This document shows, in pieces, positions 50,027 through 58,570 of a DNA stretch of 64,000 nucleotides. Every line of letters begins with the position of its first letter. The stretch's first letter is position 1. Below the pieces are notes generated by a model. That model saw only the letters and a list, made by a program, of their open reading frames with translations. It searched no databases and was not told where the DNA came from. The position numbers and the translations under genes were made by a program. Source of the stretch: CBDESN01 sp965242495 (lineage in GTDB: Bacteria > Pseudomonadota > Alphaproteobacteria > MPNO01); NCBI GenBank assembly GCA_965242495.1, contig OZ251446.1:3844001-3908000 (forward strand), in the 5' to 3' direction.

Positions 50027-51475
50027 TCACTCCGCGCGGGGCAGCCGCAGCTCGCCCAGCGGCGGCAGGCCGTAATCGGCCCAGCGCCCCGCCACCTCGC
50101 GCAGTCGGTCGAGGGGCGGCAGCGAAACGTCGGGATAGGTCCATTTGCGGGTCGCGTCGATCACCACCTTGGCGCCCTTGATCTCCTCCGGCGCCAGCCC
50201 GTCGCGCAGCGACGACGGGTCGAGCTCCACCGCCGCGGTGTCGGCGAGGATGCGCAGGTCCCGGTCCGGGCGCACCCGCCAGGCCAGGATCCAGTCGCGC
50301 ATGAACGGATCCTCGATGTCGATGTCGTCGTCGGTCACCACGATCCATTTGAAGTAGCTCATGCCGAAATGGCCCATCGCGGCGAACGCCGTCTGATCGA
50401 CGTGGCCGTCGTACATTTTCTTCAGCGCGATCCACAGCGTCGCCGTGCAGCCGCCCGCCTCCAGCGCGTGCACGCCGGCGACGCCGGGGATATTGAGGTC
50501 GTCCCGCAGATGCTTCTTGAGCCCCGCCTCCAGCAGCGCCCGCTTGATCATGCTGCTCTCGCTGGGCGGAAACTGGCTGACGACCCCCATCATGATCGGG
50601 TCGGCCCGATGGGTGATGCAGGCGGCGCGGAACACCGGGCAGGCGCGCCCGCCGGCCATGTAGCCGGTGAACTCGCCGAACGGGCCTTCGGCCTCCGGCC
50701 CGTCGATCAGCACCTCGCCCTCGATCACGATCTCGGCCGTCGCCGGGACCTCCAGGTCCACGGTCTCGCATTTGACCAGCTCGATCGCCTCGCCGCGGAT
50801 GCCGCCGGCGACCGCGAGCTCGTCCGGCCCGTAGCGCGACGGCGCCACCAGATACTGCGTCGGATCGGCGCCGATGAAGATCGCCGCCGGCATGTTCGAC
50901 CCGCGCCGTCTCCACTTCTCGTAATGGATGGCGCCGCCCCGGTCGGGCGCGCCGAACAGGATGCCGGTCCTGTCGGCGCCCTTGATCTGGCAGCGCCGGA
51001 TGCCGATGTTGCGCCGTCCGGTGTCGGGGTCCTTGGTCACCCATAGCGGCGTCAGATACGGCCCCGCGTCCTTCTCCGGCGTCCAGACCGGGATCGGCAG
51101 CGACCGCAGATCGACCTCCGCCCCCTTTCGCACCACCTCCTTGCAGGGGCCGGTCGCCGTCAGCACCGGCTCGATCGGGCGGTTCATGCCGGCGATCACC
51201 CGGTCGTGGATGGCGGCGAAGTCGGGCTCGCAGCCCAGCGCCGTCCCGATCATCCGCCGCGACGCCGCGATCACGCCGCCGACCACCTTCGCGCCGGGGA
51301 AGCCCTTGACGTTGCGGAACCCGATGCCGTAGCGGTCGTCCTCGTCCATGGCGCGGAAGATCATGCGCAGCACCGAGGCGATCTCCCAGTCCTTGTCGAC
51401 CTCCTTGTCGACCCAACGCATCAGTCCCTGCTGCTCCAGCGCCTGGAGATAGGCGCGCAGGCTGTCATAGGCCAT
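50027..51475 (-). CDS. UbiD-family prenyl-FMN decarboxylase
   Basis: 482 residues. UbiD family features: MAYDSLRAYLQALEQQGLMRWVD at the start, DDRYGIGFRNVKGFP, GILFGAPDRGGAIHYEKWRRRG, the conserved FGEFTGYMAGGRACPVFR with the catalytic Glu, and DIEDPFMRDWILAWRVRPDRDL. Such enzymes carry out reversible decarboxylation of aromatic or alpha,beta-unsaturated acids using prenylated FMN from UbiX. Whether this is the ubiquinone enzyme or a catabolic paralogue cannot be decided. ATG 51475 fits the family start. It is divergent from the VOC gene. Confidence 0.88.
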   Translation of the reverse strand: MAYDSLRAYLQALEQQGLMRWVDKEVDKDWEIASVLRMIFRAMDEDDRYGIGFRNVKGFPGAKVVGGVIAASRRMIGTALGCEPDFAAIHDRVIAGMNRPIEPVLTATGPCKEVVRKGAEVDLRSLPIPVWTPEKDAGPYLTPLWVTKDPDTGRRNIGIRRCQIKGADRTGILFGAPDRGGAIHYEKWRRRGSNMPAAIFIGADPTQYLVAPSRYGPDELAVAGGIRGEAIELVKCETVDLEVPATAEIVIEGEVLIDGPEAEGPFGEFTGYMAGGRACPVFRAACITHRADPIMMGVVSQFPPSESSMIKRALLEAGLKKHLRDDLNIPGVAGVHALEAGGCTATLWIALKKMYDGHVDQTAFAAMGHFGMSYFKWIVVTDDDIDIEDPFMRDWILAWRVRPDRDLRILADTAAVELDPSSLRDGLAPEEIKGAKVVIDATRKWTYPDVSLPPLDRLREVAGRWADYGLPPLGELRLPRAE

Positions 51476-51632
51476 GCTCGCTCCCGCCCGGTTGCGGCGT
51501 CGTTGTAGCACCGGGGCGGCGGCGCCGGAAGGCGGCCGAGGCGCCCGGACGCGCCCGGACGCCGGGGCTGGCGCCGCCGCCCGCGCCGGGGCATATTGCC
51601 GCGCATCGGACCAACGAACGGAGGGCTGCGCG

Positions 51633-52205
51633 ATGACGGACCGACCGATCGGAAGCGGCGGCCTGCCGGTCTTCGGGCTACACCATTCGGCCTATCGCTG
51701 CCGCGACGCCGAGGAGACCCGCGCCTTCTACGAGGATGTGGTGGGCTTCCCCCTGGCGATGGCCCTGGAGCTCGACCAGCAGCCGACCACCGGCGAGGAC
51801 GTGCGCTACATGCACGTCTTCTTCGACATCGGCAGCCTCGACGCCGAACGGCCCAGCTACATCGCCTTCTTCGAGGTGCCGGACCGGGCGGGGGACGATC
51901 CGGCCGAGCTGTACAAGCGCCGCTGGGGCATGGACCTCCACTTCGCCATGCGGGCGCCCGACCACGAAACGGTCCGCAGCCTGCGGGATCGGCTGGTCGC
52001 CAGGGGCGTCGAGGTCGAAGGTCCGGTGAGCCACGGGATGATCACCTCGATCTACTTCCACGACCCCAACGGCTACCGGCTCGAATTCTGCGCCGAGGAC
52101 GAGGCCGAGCAGCGCTGCATGGCCGAACACCGCCGGTCCGCCCACGCCAACCTCGCCCGCTGGGAGGAGTGGAAGGCGGCGCGGCCCCGGCCGCAAGCCG
52201 CCTGA
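51633..52205 (+). CDS. VOC superfamily (glyoxalase/dioxygenase-fold) protein
   Basis: 190 residues with two betaalphabeta modules: GLHHSAYRCRDAEETRAFYEDVVGFPLAM and, later, DLHFAMRAPDHETVRSLRDRLVARGVEVEG, ending IYFHDPNGYRLEFCAED. His and Glu in these stretches are the usual metal ligands of VOC enzymes. Substrate unknown; an aromatic ring-related role would fit the UbiD neighbour, by inference. GGAGGG precedes ATG 51633. Confidence 0.83.
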   Translation: MTDRPIGSGGLPVFGLHHSAYRCRDAEETRAFYEDVVGFPLAMALELDQQPTTGEDVRYMHVFFDIGSLDAERPSYIAFFEVPDRAGDDPAELYKRRWGMDLHFAMRAPDHETVRSLRDRLVARGVEVEGPVSHGMITSIYFHDPNGYRLEFCAEDEAEQRCMAEHRRSAHANLARWEEWKAARPRPQAA

Positions 52206-52210
52206 GCCGC

Positions 52211-53272
52211 TCACGGCGGCGCGGCGGTCGCGCCTTCCAACAGCCGCTCCGTCGTCCGGTCGAACAGCAGCGTATCCGCCGGGTCGAAGGCGAGCCTCAC
52301 CCGGTCGCCCGCCTGGCGCGCCGGCGCGCCGGGCTCCAGCGCCCGCAACGCGCCCAGCGGCGAGGCGACGGCGTAGAGGGTCTCGCGCCCCATCGGCTCC
52401 ACGTCGCGGATCGCGCCTTCCAGCCCGCGCGCCGCGAAGGCGACGTGTTCGGGCCGGATGCCGAGCACCGCATCGCCGTCGGGGCAGCCGTCGGCGGCGA
52501 GCCGGCATCCGGCGGCCTCGAACGCCCCGCCGTCGACGCGGCCGGGGATCAGGTTGACCGTCGGCGCGCCGACGAAGCGGGCCACGAACAGCGACGCCGG
52601 CCGGCGGTACAGCTCGTCCGGCGCGCCCAGCTGCTCGATGCCGCCCGCGTTCATGCAGACGATCCGGTCGGCCATCGACATGGCTTCGATCTGGTCGTGC
52701 GTCACCAGCAGGGTCGTCACCCGGAGCTCGCGCTGGATCGCCCGGATCTCCGAGCGCATCGTCGCCCGCAGCGTCGCGTCCAGGTTCGACAGCGGCTCGT
52801 CCAGCAGCAGCAGCTGCGGCTCCTTGACCAGGGCGCGGGCCAGGGCGACGCGCTGCTGCTGCCCGCCCGAGAGCTGCGCCGGCCGCCGCTCCAGCAGGTC
52901 GGAGATCTGCGCCAGGGCGGCGATGCGCTCGACGCGCCGCGCCGCCTCGGCCGCGGGCAGCCGCTTGAACCGCAGCGGGAAGGCGATGTTGTCCCGCGCG
53001 CTCATATGGGGGTAGAGGGCGTAGGACTGGAAGACGATGCCGACGTTGCGGTCGCGCGCCTCGACTTCGTTGACGACCGCCCCGTCGAAGCGGATCGCGC
53101 CCTGCGTCGGGGCGTAGATGCCGGCCAGCATCAGCAGCAGCGTCGACTTGCCGCAGCCCGAAGGACCGAGCACGGCGACGAGCTCGCCATCGGCGACCGC
53201 GAGCGTCACGTCGTCCACCGCCCGCGCCGCGCCCCAGCGTTTCCCGACCCCCTCGAGCTCCAGCCGCGCCAT
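52211..53272 (-). CDS. ABC importer ATPase, UgpC/MalK-like
   Basis: 353 residues. ATPase domain: Walker A LGPSGCGKST, Q-loop IVFQSYALYPHMSARDNIAF, signature LSGGQQQRVALARAL, Walker B LLLLDEPLSNLD and H-loop VTHDQIEAMSMADR. A C-terminal MalK-type regulatory OB domain follows (about 235-353, VLGIRPEHVAFA). ATG 53272 begins MARLELEGVGKRWG. It is probably the motor for the permeases at 56571-58545, from which it is now separated by 3.3 kb of repeats, IS copy 2 and an AAA ATPase gene. Confidence 0.9.
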   Translation of the reverse strand: MARLELEGVGKRWGAARAVDDVTLAVADGELVAVLGPSGCGKSTLLLMLAGIYAPTQGAIRFDGAVVNEVEARDRNVGIVFQSYALYPHMSARDNIAFPLRFKRLPAAEAARRVERIAALAQISDLLERRPAQLSGGQQQRVALARALVKEPQLLLLDEPLSNLDATLRATMRSEIRAIQRELRVTTLLVTHDQIEAMSMADRIVCMNAGGIEQLGAPDELYRRPASLFVARFVGAPTVNLIPGRVDGGAFEAAGCRLAADGCPDGDAVLGIRPEHVAFAARGLEGAIRDVEPMGRETLYAVASPLGALRALEPGAPARQAGDRVRLAFDPADTLLFDRTTERLLEGATAAPP

Positions 53273-53538
53273 CGCCCTCAACCTTCGTCCCGAAACAGCG
53301 CCGTCAGGAAGGCGCGCGCGCCTTCGAGGGCCGGATGGTCGAGGTCCCAGGCGCCGTCCTTCCCCTTCGCTGCGACGCCGGCGGCCTCCCTCGGACCGTC
53401 GTCCCAGGCTCCTCGCCCCCGCGGAAGCAGGAAGCGGGAATCCATGGTGGGAAAGGACGGGTCCTTAGCGTATCCGCCTCGAGCCGATGGTCTCCCTTGG
53501 ACCGTCGTCACAGCCCCCCTCCGTCATTCCCGCGAAAG
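53273..53538. repeat. Mosaic repeats and IS target site
   Basis: Contains imperfect palindrome-module copies (GGAAGCGGGAATCCATGG near 53430, CGTATCCGCCTCGAGCCGAT near 53470) and the half palindrome ending CGAAAG (53533-53538) at the left end of IS copy 2. No gene. Confidence 0.75.
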
Positions 53539-55115
53539 AGCGTGTGAAGGAATCTTGGCGTTCGTTAGGGATAGGACCCTGCCGGTTCGGTGTGGCGGTC
53601 GTGCGGCGGCGGCGGGTTAGGGCGTTGGGTGGTGGGTTCGTCCGGCGCGGCGGCGGTCGTGCGCGGCGGCGGGTTTCAAGCCGCTCCCGGCATGGGTCGG
53701 GCAAGGGGCGGGGCGGCGGCAGGGCGGGTTGCGATGCTCATCCGGCCATACAGGCGAGCCGATGACCGCGCCACAGATTGTGCGCCAGAGCGTGCAGCAA
53801 CGCCACCGCCCGCACCTTGGCAAGCCCGCGGACCACAAGGCGGCCCAATCCCCGTTGCTTGACGACGCCATTGACCCCCTCGACCCTCATGCGACGACGA
53901 TAGATCGTTTGCCCCGCCTCGCTCGCCATGCGGGCGCGCCAAGCCTGCAACGCAACCGGTTCGCCGGCGCGTCCGCGTTCACGACGGCGCACGCTCTCGG
54001 CCTTCGCCGCCTGTTTCACCGGAGCCGGCGGCGTGTAAACCTCCACCCCCTTCCCACCCAACGCCAGCACGTCCTTGCGCGCGGCATAGCGCGTATCCGC
54101 CAGCAAGCGCGCCGGGCGCGCGCCATAGCGCCGCTCGATCTGCTCAACCATCGAACCCGCCAAACCCGCGTCGTTGCGACGATCCGTCTCCTGGACCCCC
54201 ACAATGACGTGACTATCGGTGCTCACCGCCAATTGGAGATTGTACCCCGCCCCCACACCGCCGTCGGCAAACCGCATCCGGCGCGCCTGCGCATCCGTCG
54301 TCGAGACCTTCGGCCCCGGCTTCTTCTTCTCCGCCTTCTTGTGCGTCCGAGACCGCCCCGCCTTCTCCGCGCGCAACGCCGCAAGCTGTTTCCGCGCCGC
54401 CGCAACCTTCTCCGCAAGCTCGCGTTCGGCCCGCGCCCGCGCCGCGCGAAGACGCCGCGACCCGGCCGCCGGATCGCTCGCCAACTCCGACCTCAGCGCC
54501 GCAACCCGTTCCCGCGCCGCCGCCTCGTAGCCCGACAAACCCCGCTCGCCGCGAAACGAACCCGAACCCGCGCTCGCTCGAACCTTCGTCCCGTCAACCG
54601 CCACCTCCTCCAAACTCACCATCCCCGACGCCACAAGCGCCGCAACCTGCTCGCTCAATAGACCATCCAGCACAGCCCCATGCCCACCCCGGAAATCGCT
54701 CAGACCATGGTAGTTCACTCGCACACCTCCACACAGCCACCGATACGCCATGTCACTCTCGCACAGATGCGCAAGACGACGCGCCGAACCCACTCCCTCC
54801 AACGTCGCGTACAGCCACAACGCCAACAAAACCGCAGGGTCCGCCGCAGGCCGACCCGAACCATGCTCACGAGAACCGATCCGCGCATAAAACGCGCTCA
54901 GATCCATGCCCGACACGAAACCCCAAACCACACGCGCCCGATGATCCGGCGCAAGCGTCCCATCCAAATCCACCATCCGCCACTCCAACTGATGACGATC
55001 CGGGCGCATGCAGCGAGCACCTCCCACAACCGACATAACAACCCTCCCTCACAAACCAACGACCAACCCACAGAATCACGACCCATCCCAAACGCCAAGG
55101 GGTTCTTCACACGCT
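53539..55115 (-). mobile_element. IS1182-like insertion sequence, copy 2 (full length)
   Basis: 1577 bases with the same AGCGTGTGAAG...CTTGGCGTT inverted ends as copy 1. CGAAAG is directly repeated at 53533-53538 and 55116-55121; removing the element and one repeat restores CCCGCGAAAGCGGG. It lies in the same orientation as copy 1, 32 kb away. Confidence 0.9.
53738..55036 (-). CDS. IS1182-like transposase, full length
   Basis: 432 residues, identical to copy 1 apart from a few substitutions and the 40-residue charged linker present here (RSELASDPAAGSRRLRAARA, then RAERELAEKVAAARKQLAAL). DDE-type blocks VAVDGTKVRA, LADTRYAARKD and EGVNGVVKQRGLGRL are intact. It starts MSVVGGARCMRPDRHQLEWR inside the element. 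The long antisense frame across this region is a shadow. Confidence 0.9.
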   Translation of the reverse strand: MSVVGGARCMRPDRHQLEWRMVDLDGTLAPDHRARVVWGFVSGMDLSAFYARIGSREHGSGRPAADPAVLLALWLYATLEGVGSARRLAHLCESDMAYRWLCGGVRVNYHGLSDFRGGHGAVLDGLLSEQVAALVASGMVSLEEVAVDGTKVRASAGSGSFRGERGLSGYEAAARERVAALRSELASDPAAGSRRLRAARARAERELAEKVAAARKQLAALRAEKAGRSRTHKKAEKKKPGPKVSTTDAQARRMRFADGGVGAGYNLQLAVSTDSHVIVGVQETDRRNDAGLAGSMVEQIERRYGARPARLLADTRYAARKDVLALGGKGVEVYTPPAPVKQAAKAESVRRRERGRAGEPVALQAWRARMASEAGQTIYRRRMRVEGVNGVVKQRGLGRLVVRGLAKVRAVALLHALAHNLWRGHRLACMAG

Positions 55116-55453
55116 CGAAAGCGGGAATGACGAGAGAGGGGGCCGCGACGGCCTCCCTCGGGCCGTCGCTACAAGCCTCTCCCGTCATTCCCACGCGCCC
55201 GGGAATTTCGCGCGCTTGGTCGGCTGAACCGACGCCCACGCGGACGTCTCGGGATTTCTTCACACGCTCGAAAGCGGGAATCCATGGCGGGGAAGGACGG
55301 GTCCTTGGCGCATCCGCCTCGAGCCGATGGCCTTCCTCGGACCGTCTCCACAGCCTCTCTCCGTCATTCCCGCGAAAGCGGGAATCCAGGGACCTTGACG
55401 AGATCGATCGCAGCGGTCGCGCCCCGGCAAGACCCCATTTCTCAAACGGGCGC
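55116..55453. repeat. Intergenic mosaic repeats
   Basis: Right target duplication of IS copy 2, a CGTCCGCGTGGGCGTC module in reverse near 55230-55245, an inverted TTTCTTCACACGCT end near 55256-55269 joined to CGAAAGCGGG, and a full palindrome at 55366-55385. No gene. Confidence 0.8.
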
Positions 55454-56500
55454 TCAGCGGACCTCGAGGCCGTGCGAGACGGCCGCCTCGATCGCGTCTG
55501 GTCCGTAGGTGACGCAGCGTATCCCATGGCCCGCGGTTTCGAACCTGTGGACGGCGAGGCGGTCCGGGTCGAGGGCGTGCTGCGCCGCTTCCAGGCATTC
55601 GAAGCTGTGGGTCGACGCGACGACCTGCGTGTCGAATCGCCGGGCCGCCGTATCGACCGCCCGCCAGACCTTCTCCAGCACGGTGTGATGGAAGCCGTTC
55701 TCGATCTCGTCCACCAGCACGACGCCGTCCGGCGCCGCCGAGATCGCCAGGACCAGCCGCGCGATCCGCGTCATTCCTTCGCCCATCGTCGGCAACGGCA
55801 GGAGTTCGGACAACCCGACGTCTCCCCAGATCATCGGGTGGCCGGACGCCGAGTTGTCCTCGACGCTTCGCAGCCTCGGCTCGACGATCCGCAGCGCGTC
55901 CAGCACGAGCTCTCCGAGCTTCCGTTTCCGAAGCTGCCCGAGGCGCATCGCGTCTTCCCGGATGTTCCCGATGCGCGACGAGAGGAAGATGGCCGGGAAG
56001 GGCGGCCTGGAATCGGGTTGGTCGATCCGGAGCCCGCCGCCCGCGCCGCGTATGCGGCCCTCGGTCATTTCCCCCGAATCTTTCCGGAACGAAAACAGGA
56101 GCGCGCTTTCGCTCGACAACGGCTGATCGGATGCGATGTCGGGGCCGTCGAGGGGAAGTTCGAAGCTGGGGGAGCGCTCGAACGCGATGTTCAGAGCCAA
56201 CCGGCCGGCGGATTCATGCTTCGCCCCGATTTCGATGGTCCTGGTCGTGTCCAGGGCGGTGAATATCGGCGTCCAGAACGTCTCCGGCAGCATCGAAACC
56301 GCCGACAGGTCGATTCCGCGAGTCACGTTGGCGTTCAGCGCCAGATGGGGGTTTCCCGCGCCGGACAACAGGAAGAGCGCTTCGAGCAGGGTCGTCTTGC
56401 CCGAATTGTTCGCGCCGGTGAGAACGTTGACCGGCGCCATCCCGCCGATTTCGAATTCGCCGAGCGCCCGGTAATTCCGTATCCGCAAGTCTTTCAGCAT
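55454..56500 (-). CDS. AAA-type ATPase of the OLD/RecF-like group
   Basis: 348 residues. MLKDLRIRNYRALGEFEIGG is the usual opening, Walker A is TGANNSGKTTLLEALFLLSG, VVLVDEIENGFHHTVLEKVW is the Walker B region with the conserved DEIENG, and QVVASTHSFECLEAAQ is the final histidine switch. No TOPRIM nuclease domain is present. Such proteins occur alone or as the ATPase half of defence pairs; no partner is visible. It sits in the 3.3-kb insertion between the importer ATPase and its permeases, so recent acquisition is likely. Confidence 0.83.
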   Translation of the reverse strand: MLKDLRIRNYRALGEFEIGGMAPVNVLTGANNSGKTTLLEALFLLSGAGNPHLALNANVTRGIDLSAVSMLPETFWTPIFTALDTTRTIEIGAKHESAGRLALNIAFERSPSFELPLDGPDIASDQPLSSESALLFSFRKDSGEMTEGRIRGAGGGLRIDQPDSRPPFPAIFLSSRIGNIREDAMRLGQLRKRKLGELVLDALRIVEPRLRSVEDNSASGHPMIWGDVGLSELLPLPTMGEGMTRIARLVLAISAAPDGVVLVDEIENGFHHTVLEKVWRAVDTAARRFDTQVVASTHSFECLEAAQHALDPDRLAVHRFETAGHGIRCVTYGPDAIEAAVSHGLEVR

Positions 56501-56570
56501 CGTCCCGACCCGTTGGCGGCGCGGGCGGATGATCCCCGCTGCGCCGGCCCGGCGCAAGGGACGGCGGGAG

Positions 56571-57644
56571 TCAACCCTTGATGCCGCCCAGGTTCAGCTG
56601 CGTCAGATGTTTCTGGCAGACGAGATAGAGCAGCAGGCTGGGCGCGATGTAGAAGACGCCGACCGCGGCGACGATGCCGTAATCGACCCCCATCACGTCG
56701 TCCGCGACCCAGAACAGATAGAGGCTCATCACCCAGTTCGTCTTCTCGATCAACAGGGTGCGGACGAAGACGTACTCCTCCCACCCCTTGAGGAAGGCGA
56801 ACACCGCCACCGCCAGAATGCCGCCCTTGACCTGGGGCAGGACGATGCGCGCGAAGGCCTGGCGACGGCTCGCCCCGTCGGTCATCGCGCTCATCTCGAT
56901 CTCCCACGGGACCGCGTCGAAGAAGCCCTTGAGGATGAAGATGGCGAACGGCAGTTCGAGGGTGCAGACCACCAGCACGACGCCCGCGATCGAGTCCAGG
57001 AGATCCGTCCAGTGCATCAGCAGGAAGATCGGGATCACCAGCGTCATCGCCGGGAAGGCGTGCAGCGCCAGGAGGGATTGCAGGAAGGCGGCGCGGCCGC
57101 GGAAGGCCAGGCGCGAGATGCCGTAGCCCGCGAGCGTCGCCGTCGTGACGACCAGCGCCGTCTGCGCGCCGGCCAGCAGCAGCGAGTTGGCGAAGGCGCT
57201 CCAGATCCAGGGAAACTGCCCGCCGCCGGCCCCCGACGCGCCGCGCAGCTCCTCCACCAGGTCGGGAGTCCACAGGAAGCGGAAATTCTCCCCGTGCAGC
57301 CGGTCGCCGACCAGCGCCGCCAGGGCGGCGGCGGCCAGGGCCAGGATGGCGAACCCGGCATGACGTCGCCGGCGCGCGTCGCCGATGGCGAGCCGCGCCA
57401 GGCCGAAGGCGATCGCGGCCGGCGCCAGCACCGCGCAGGCCCGCCACAGCACGTCCCCGTCGACGCTCCCGGTCCGCGCCGAGGCGGCGATCGTCAGCAT
57501 CCACAGATAGGGCAGCAGGATCGGGATCGACGCCGCGGCCAGCGCCCCGACCAGGGCGGCCAGCGCCCAGCGTCGGCGGCGGCGGGCGCGGGCCGCCAGC
57601 AGCGCCCAGCCGGGATCGGCGCGGTCGGGCGCGGCCGCCGACAC
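56571..57644 (-). CDS. ABC importer permease, MalG-like
   Basis: 357 residues with about six membrane segments; longer than usual owing to an inserted region between the first two helices. The binding-protein-dependent permease EAA motif is in EIEMSAMTDGASRRQAFARIVLPQVKGG. Near the end, IEKTNWVMSLYLFWVAD and LYLVCQKHLTQLNLGGIKG are typical of carbohydrate permeases of the MalG type. GTG start one base after the stop of the MalF-like gene indicates tight coupling. Substrate unknown. Confidence 0.88.
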   Translation of the reverse strand: MSAAAPDRADPGWALLAARARRRRRWALAALVGALAAASIPILLPYLWMLTIAASARTGSVDGDVLWRACAVLAPAAIAFGLARLAIGDARRRRHAGFAILALAAAALAALVGDRLHGENFRFLWTPDLVEELRGASGAGGGQFPWIWSAFANSLLLAGAQTALVVTTATLAGYGISRLAFRGRAAFLQSLLALHAFPAMTLVIPIFLLMHWTDLLDSIAGVVLVVCTLELPFAIFILKGFFDAVPWEIEMSAMTDGASRRQAFARIVLPQVKGGILAVAVFAFLKGWEEYVFVRTLLIEKTNWVMSLYLFWVADDVMGVDYGIVAAVGVFYIAPSLLLYLVCQKHLTQLNLGGIKG

Positions 57645-57645
57645 C

Positions 57646-58545
57646 TCAGGACACCTCGATGCGCGACGGCGGCAGCAGCCGCTTCATGTCCAGGAAGCGC
57701 CACATCAGCAGCGCCGCGGCGATGCCGATCGCGACCAGGGCCAGGGCCAGCGCCGCGCCATAGGCGTACTGGCCGTTCTCGAAGGCGCGCTTGTAGACGT
57801 ACAAGGCGTAGACCGTCGTGTCGTAGAACGGCCCGCCATCGGTGATCAGCCAGATGTATTCGAAGCTCACCAGCAGCGACAGGGTCTGATAGACGGTGAT
57901 GAAGCTCAGCGGCCAGCGGATCGCCGGCAGGGTGACGTGGCGCAGGATCGCCAGCCCGCCGGCGCCGTCCGCCCGCGCCGCATGGAACAGCTGCTGCGGG
58001 ATCGAGCGGATCGCCGCGGTGAACACGATCATGCCCATCGACGCGCCGATGAAGCCGTTGGCGAGCACGATCAGCAGCACCGGCGCGTCGTTCATCACGT
58101 CGATCGGGGGCGCGCCCAGAACTCCCTTCGTCACCTGGTTCAGCAGCCCCCGCTCGGTCGGGTCGATCGCCCAGGCCCACAGCAGCGCATACGCCACCGA
58201 GGGGCTCATCCGGGGCAGCAGCCAGACGGCGCGGAAGAAGGCTCCGAGGCGCTCCGGGATCGACGTGGTGGCCAGGGCCAGCAGCAGCCCGAACGTGACG
58301 TTGAAGATCGCGAGCGTGCTCAGCACGTAGACGAAGGTCACCGCGAGCGACGACGCCAGCCTCGTGTCGCGGGTCGCCATGCGCTCGAAATTGCGGGTCG
58401 TCGCCTCGCTCACAGAGAGGTCGCGGCCCATATCGGTGAAGGCGATCGCGACGTCGACGATCACCGGGGCGACGAAGAACGCCAGCAGCAGCAGGACCGC
58501 GGGGCCCAGGAAGATCGCGAGGTTCGCGGCTTGGCGCGGGTTCAT
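57646..58545 (-). CDS. ABC importer permease, MalF-like
   Basis: 299 residues, six predicted helices. The EAA loop is HAARADGAGGLAILRHVTLPAIRWPLSF. The N-terminal LAIFLGPAVLLLLAFFVAPVI is the usual first helix. It pairs with the MalG-like subunit to form the inner-membrane channel. Gene order is binding protein, MalF-like, MalG-like, with the ATPase displaced to 52211. Confidence 0.9.
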   Translation of the reverse strand: MNPRQAANLAIFLGPAVLLLLAFFVAPVIVDVAIAFTDMGRDLSVSEATTRNFERMATRDTRLASSLAVTFVYVLSTLAIFNVTFGLLLALATTSIPERLGAFFRAVWLLPRMSPSVAYALLWAWAIDPTERGLLNQVTKGVLGAPPIDVMNDAPVLLIVLANGFIGASMGMIVFTAAIRSIPQQLFHAARADGAGGLAILRHVTLPAIRWPLSFITVYQTLSLLVSFEYIWLITDGGPFYDTTVYALYVYKRAFENGQYAYGAALALALVAIGIAAALLMWRFLDMKRLLPPSRIEVS

Positions 58546-58570
58546 GGCCGCGCCCGCCGGGGCGGGGGGA

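Noticed and set aside
21380..55115. Composite transposon: two IS copies in direct orientation around the RiPP cluster
   Set aside because: Each IS has its own pair of 6-bp duplications (CTTTCG for copy 1, CGAAAG for copy 2), so each inserted separately; a mobilised composite would show one duplication at the outer ends only.
54680..56581. Long plus-strand frame across the transposase and the AAA ATPase
   Set aside because: It is antisense to two genes with recognisable catalytic motifs and crosses intergenic repeats.
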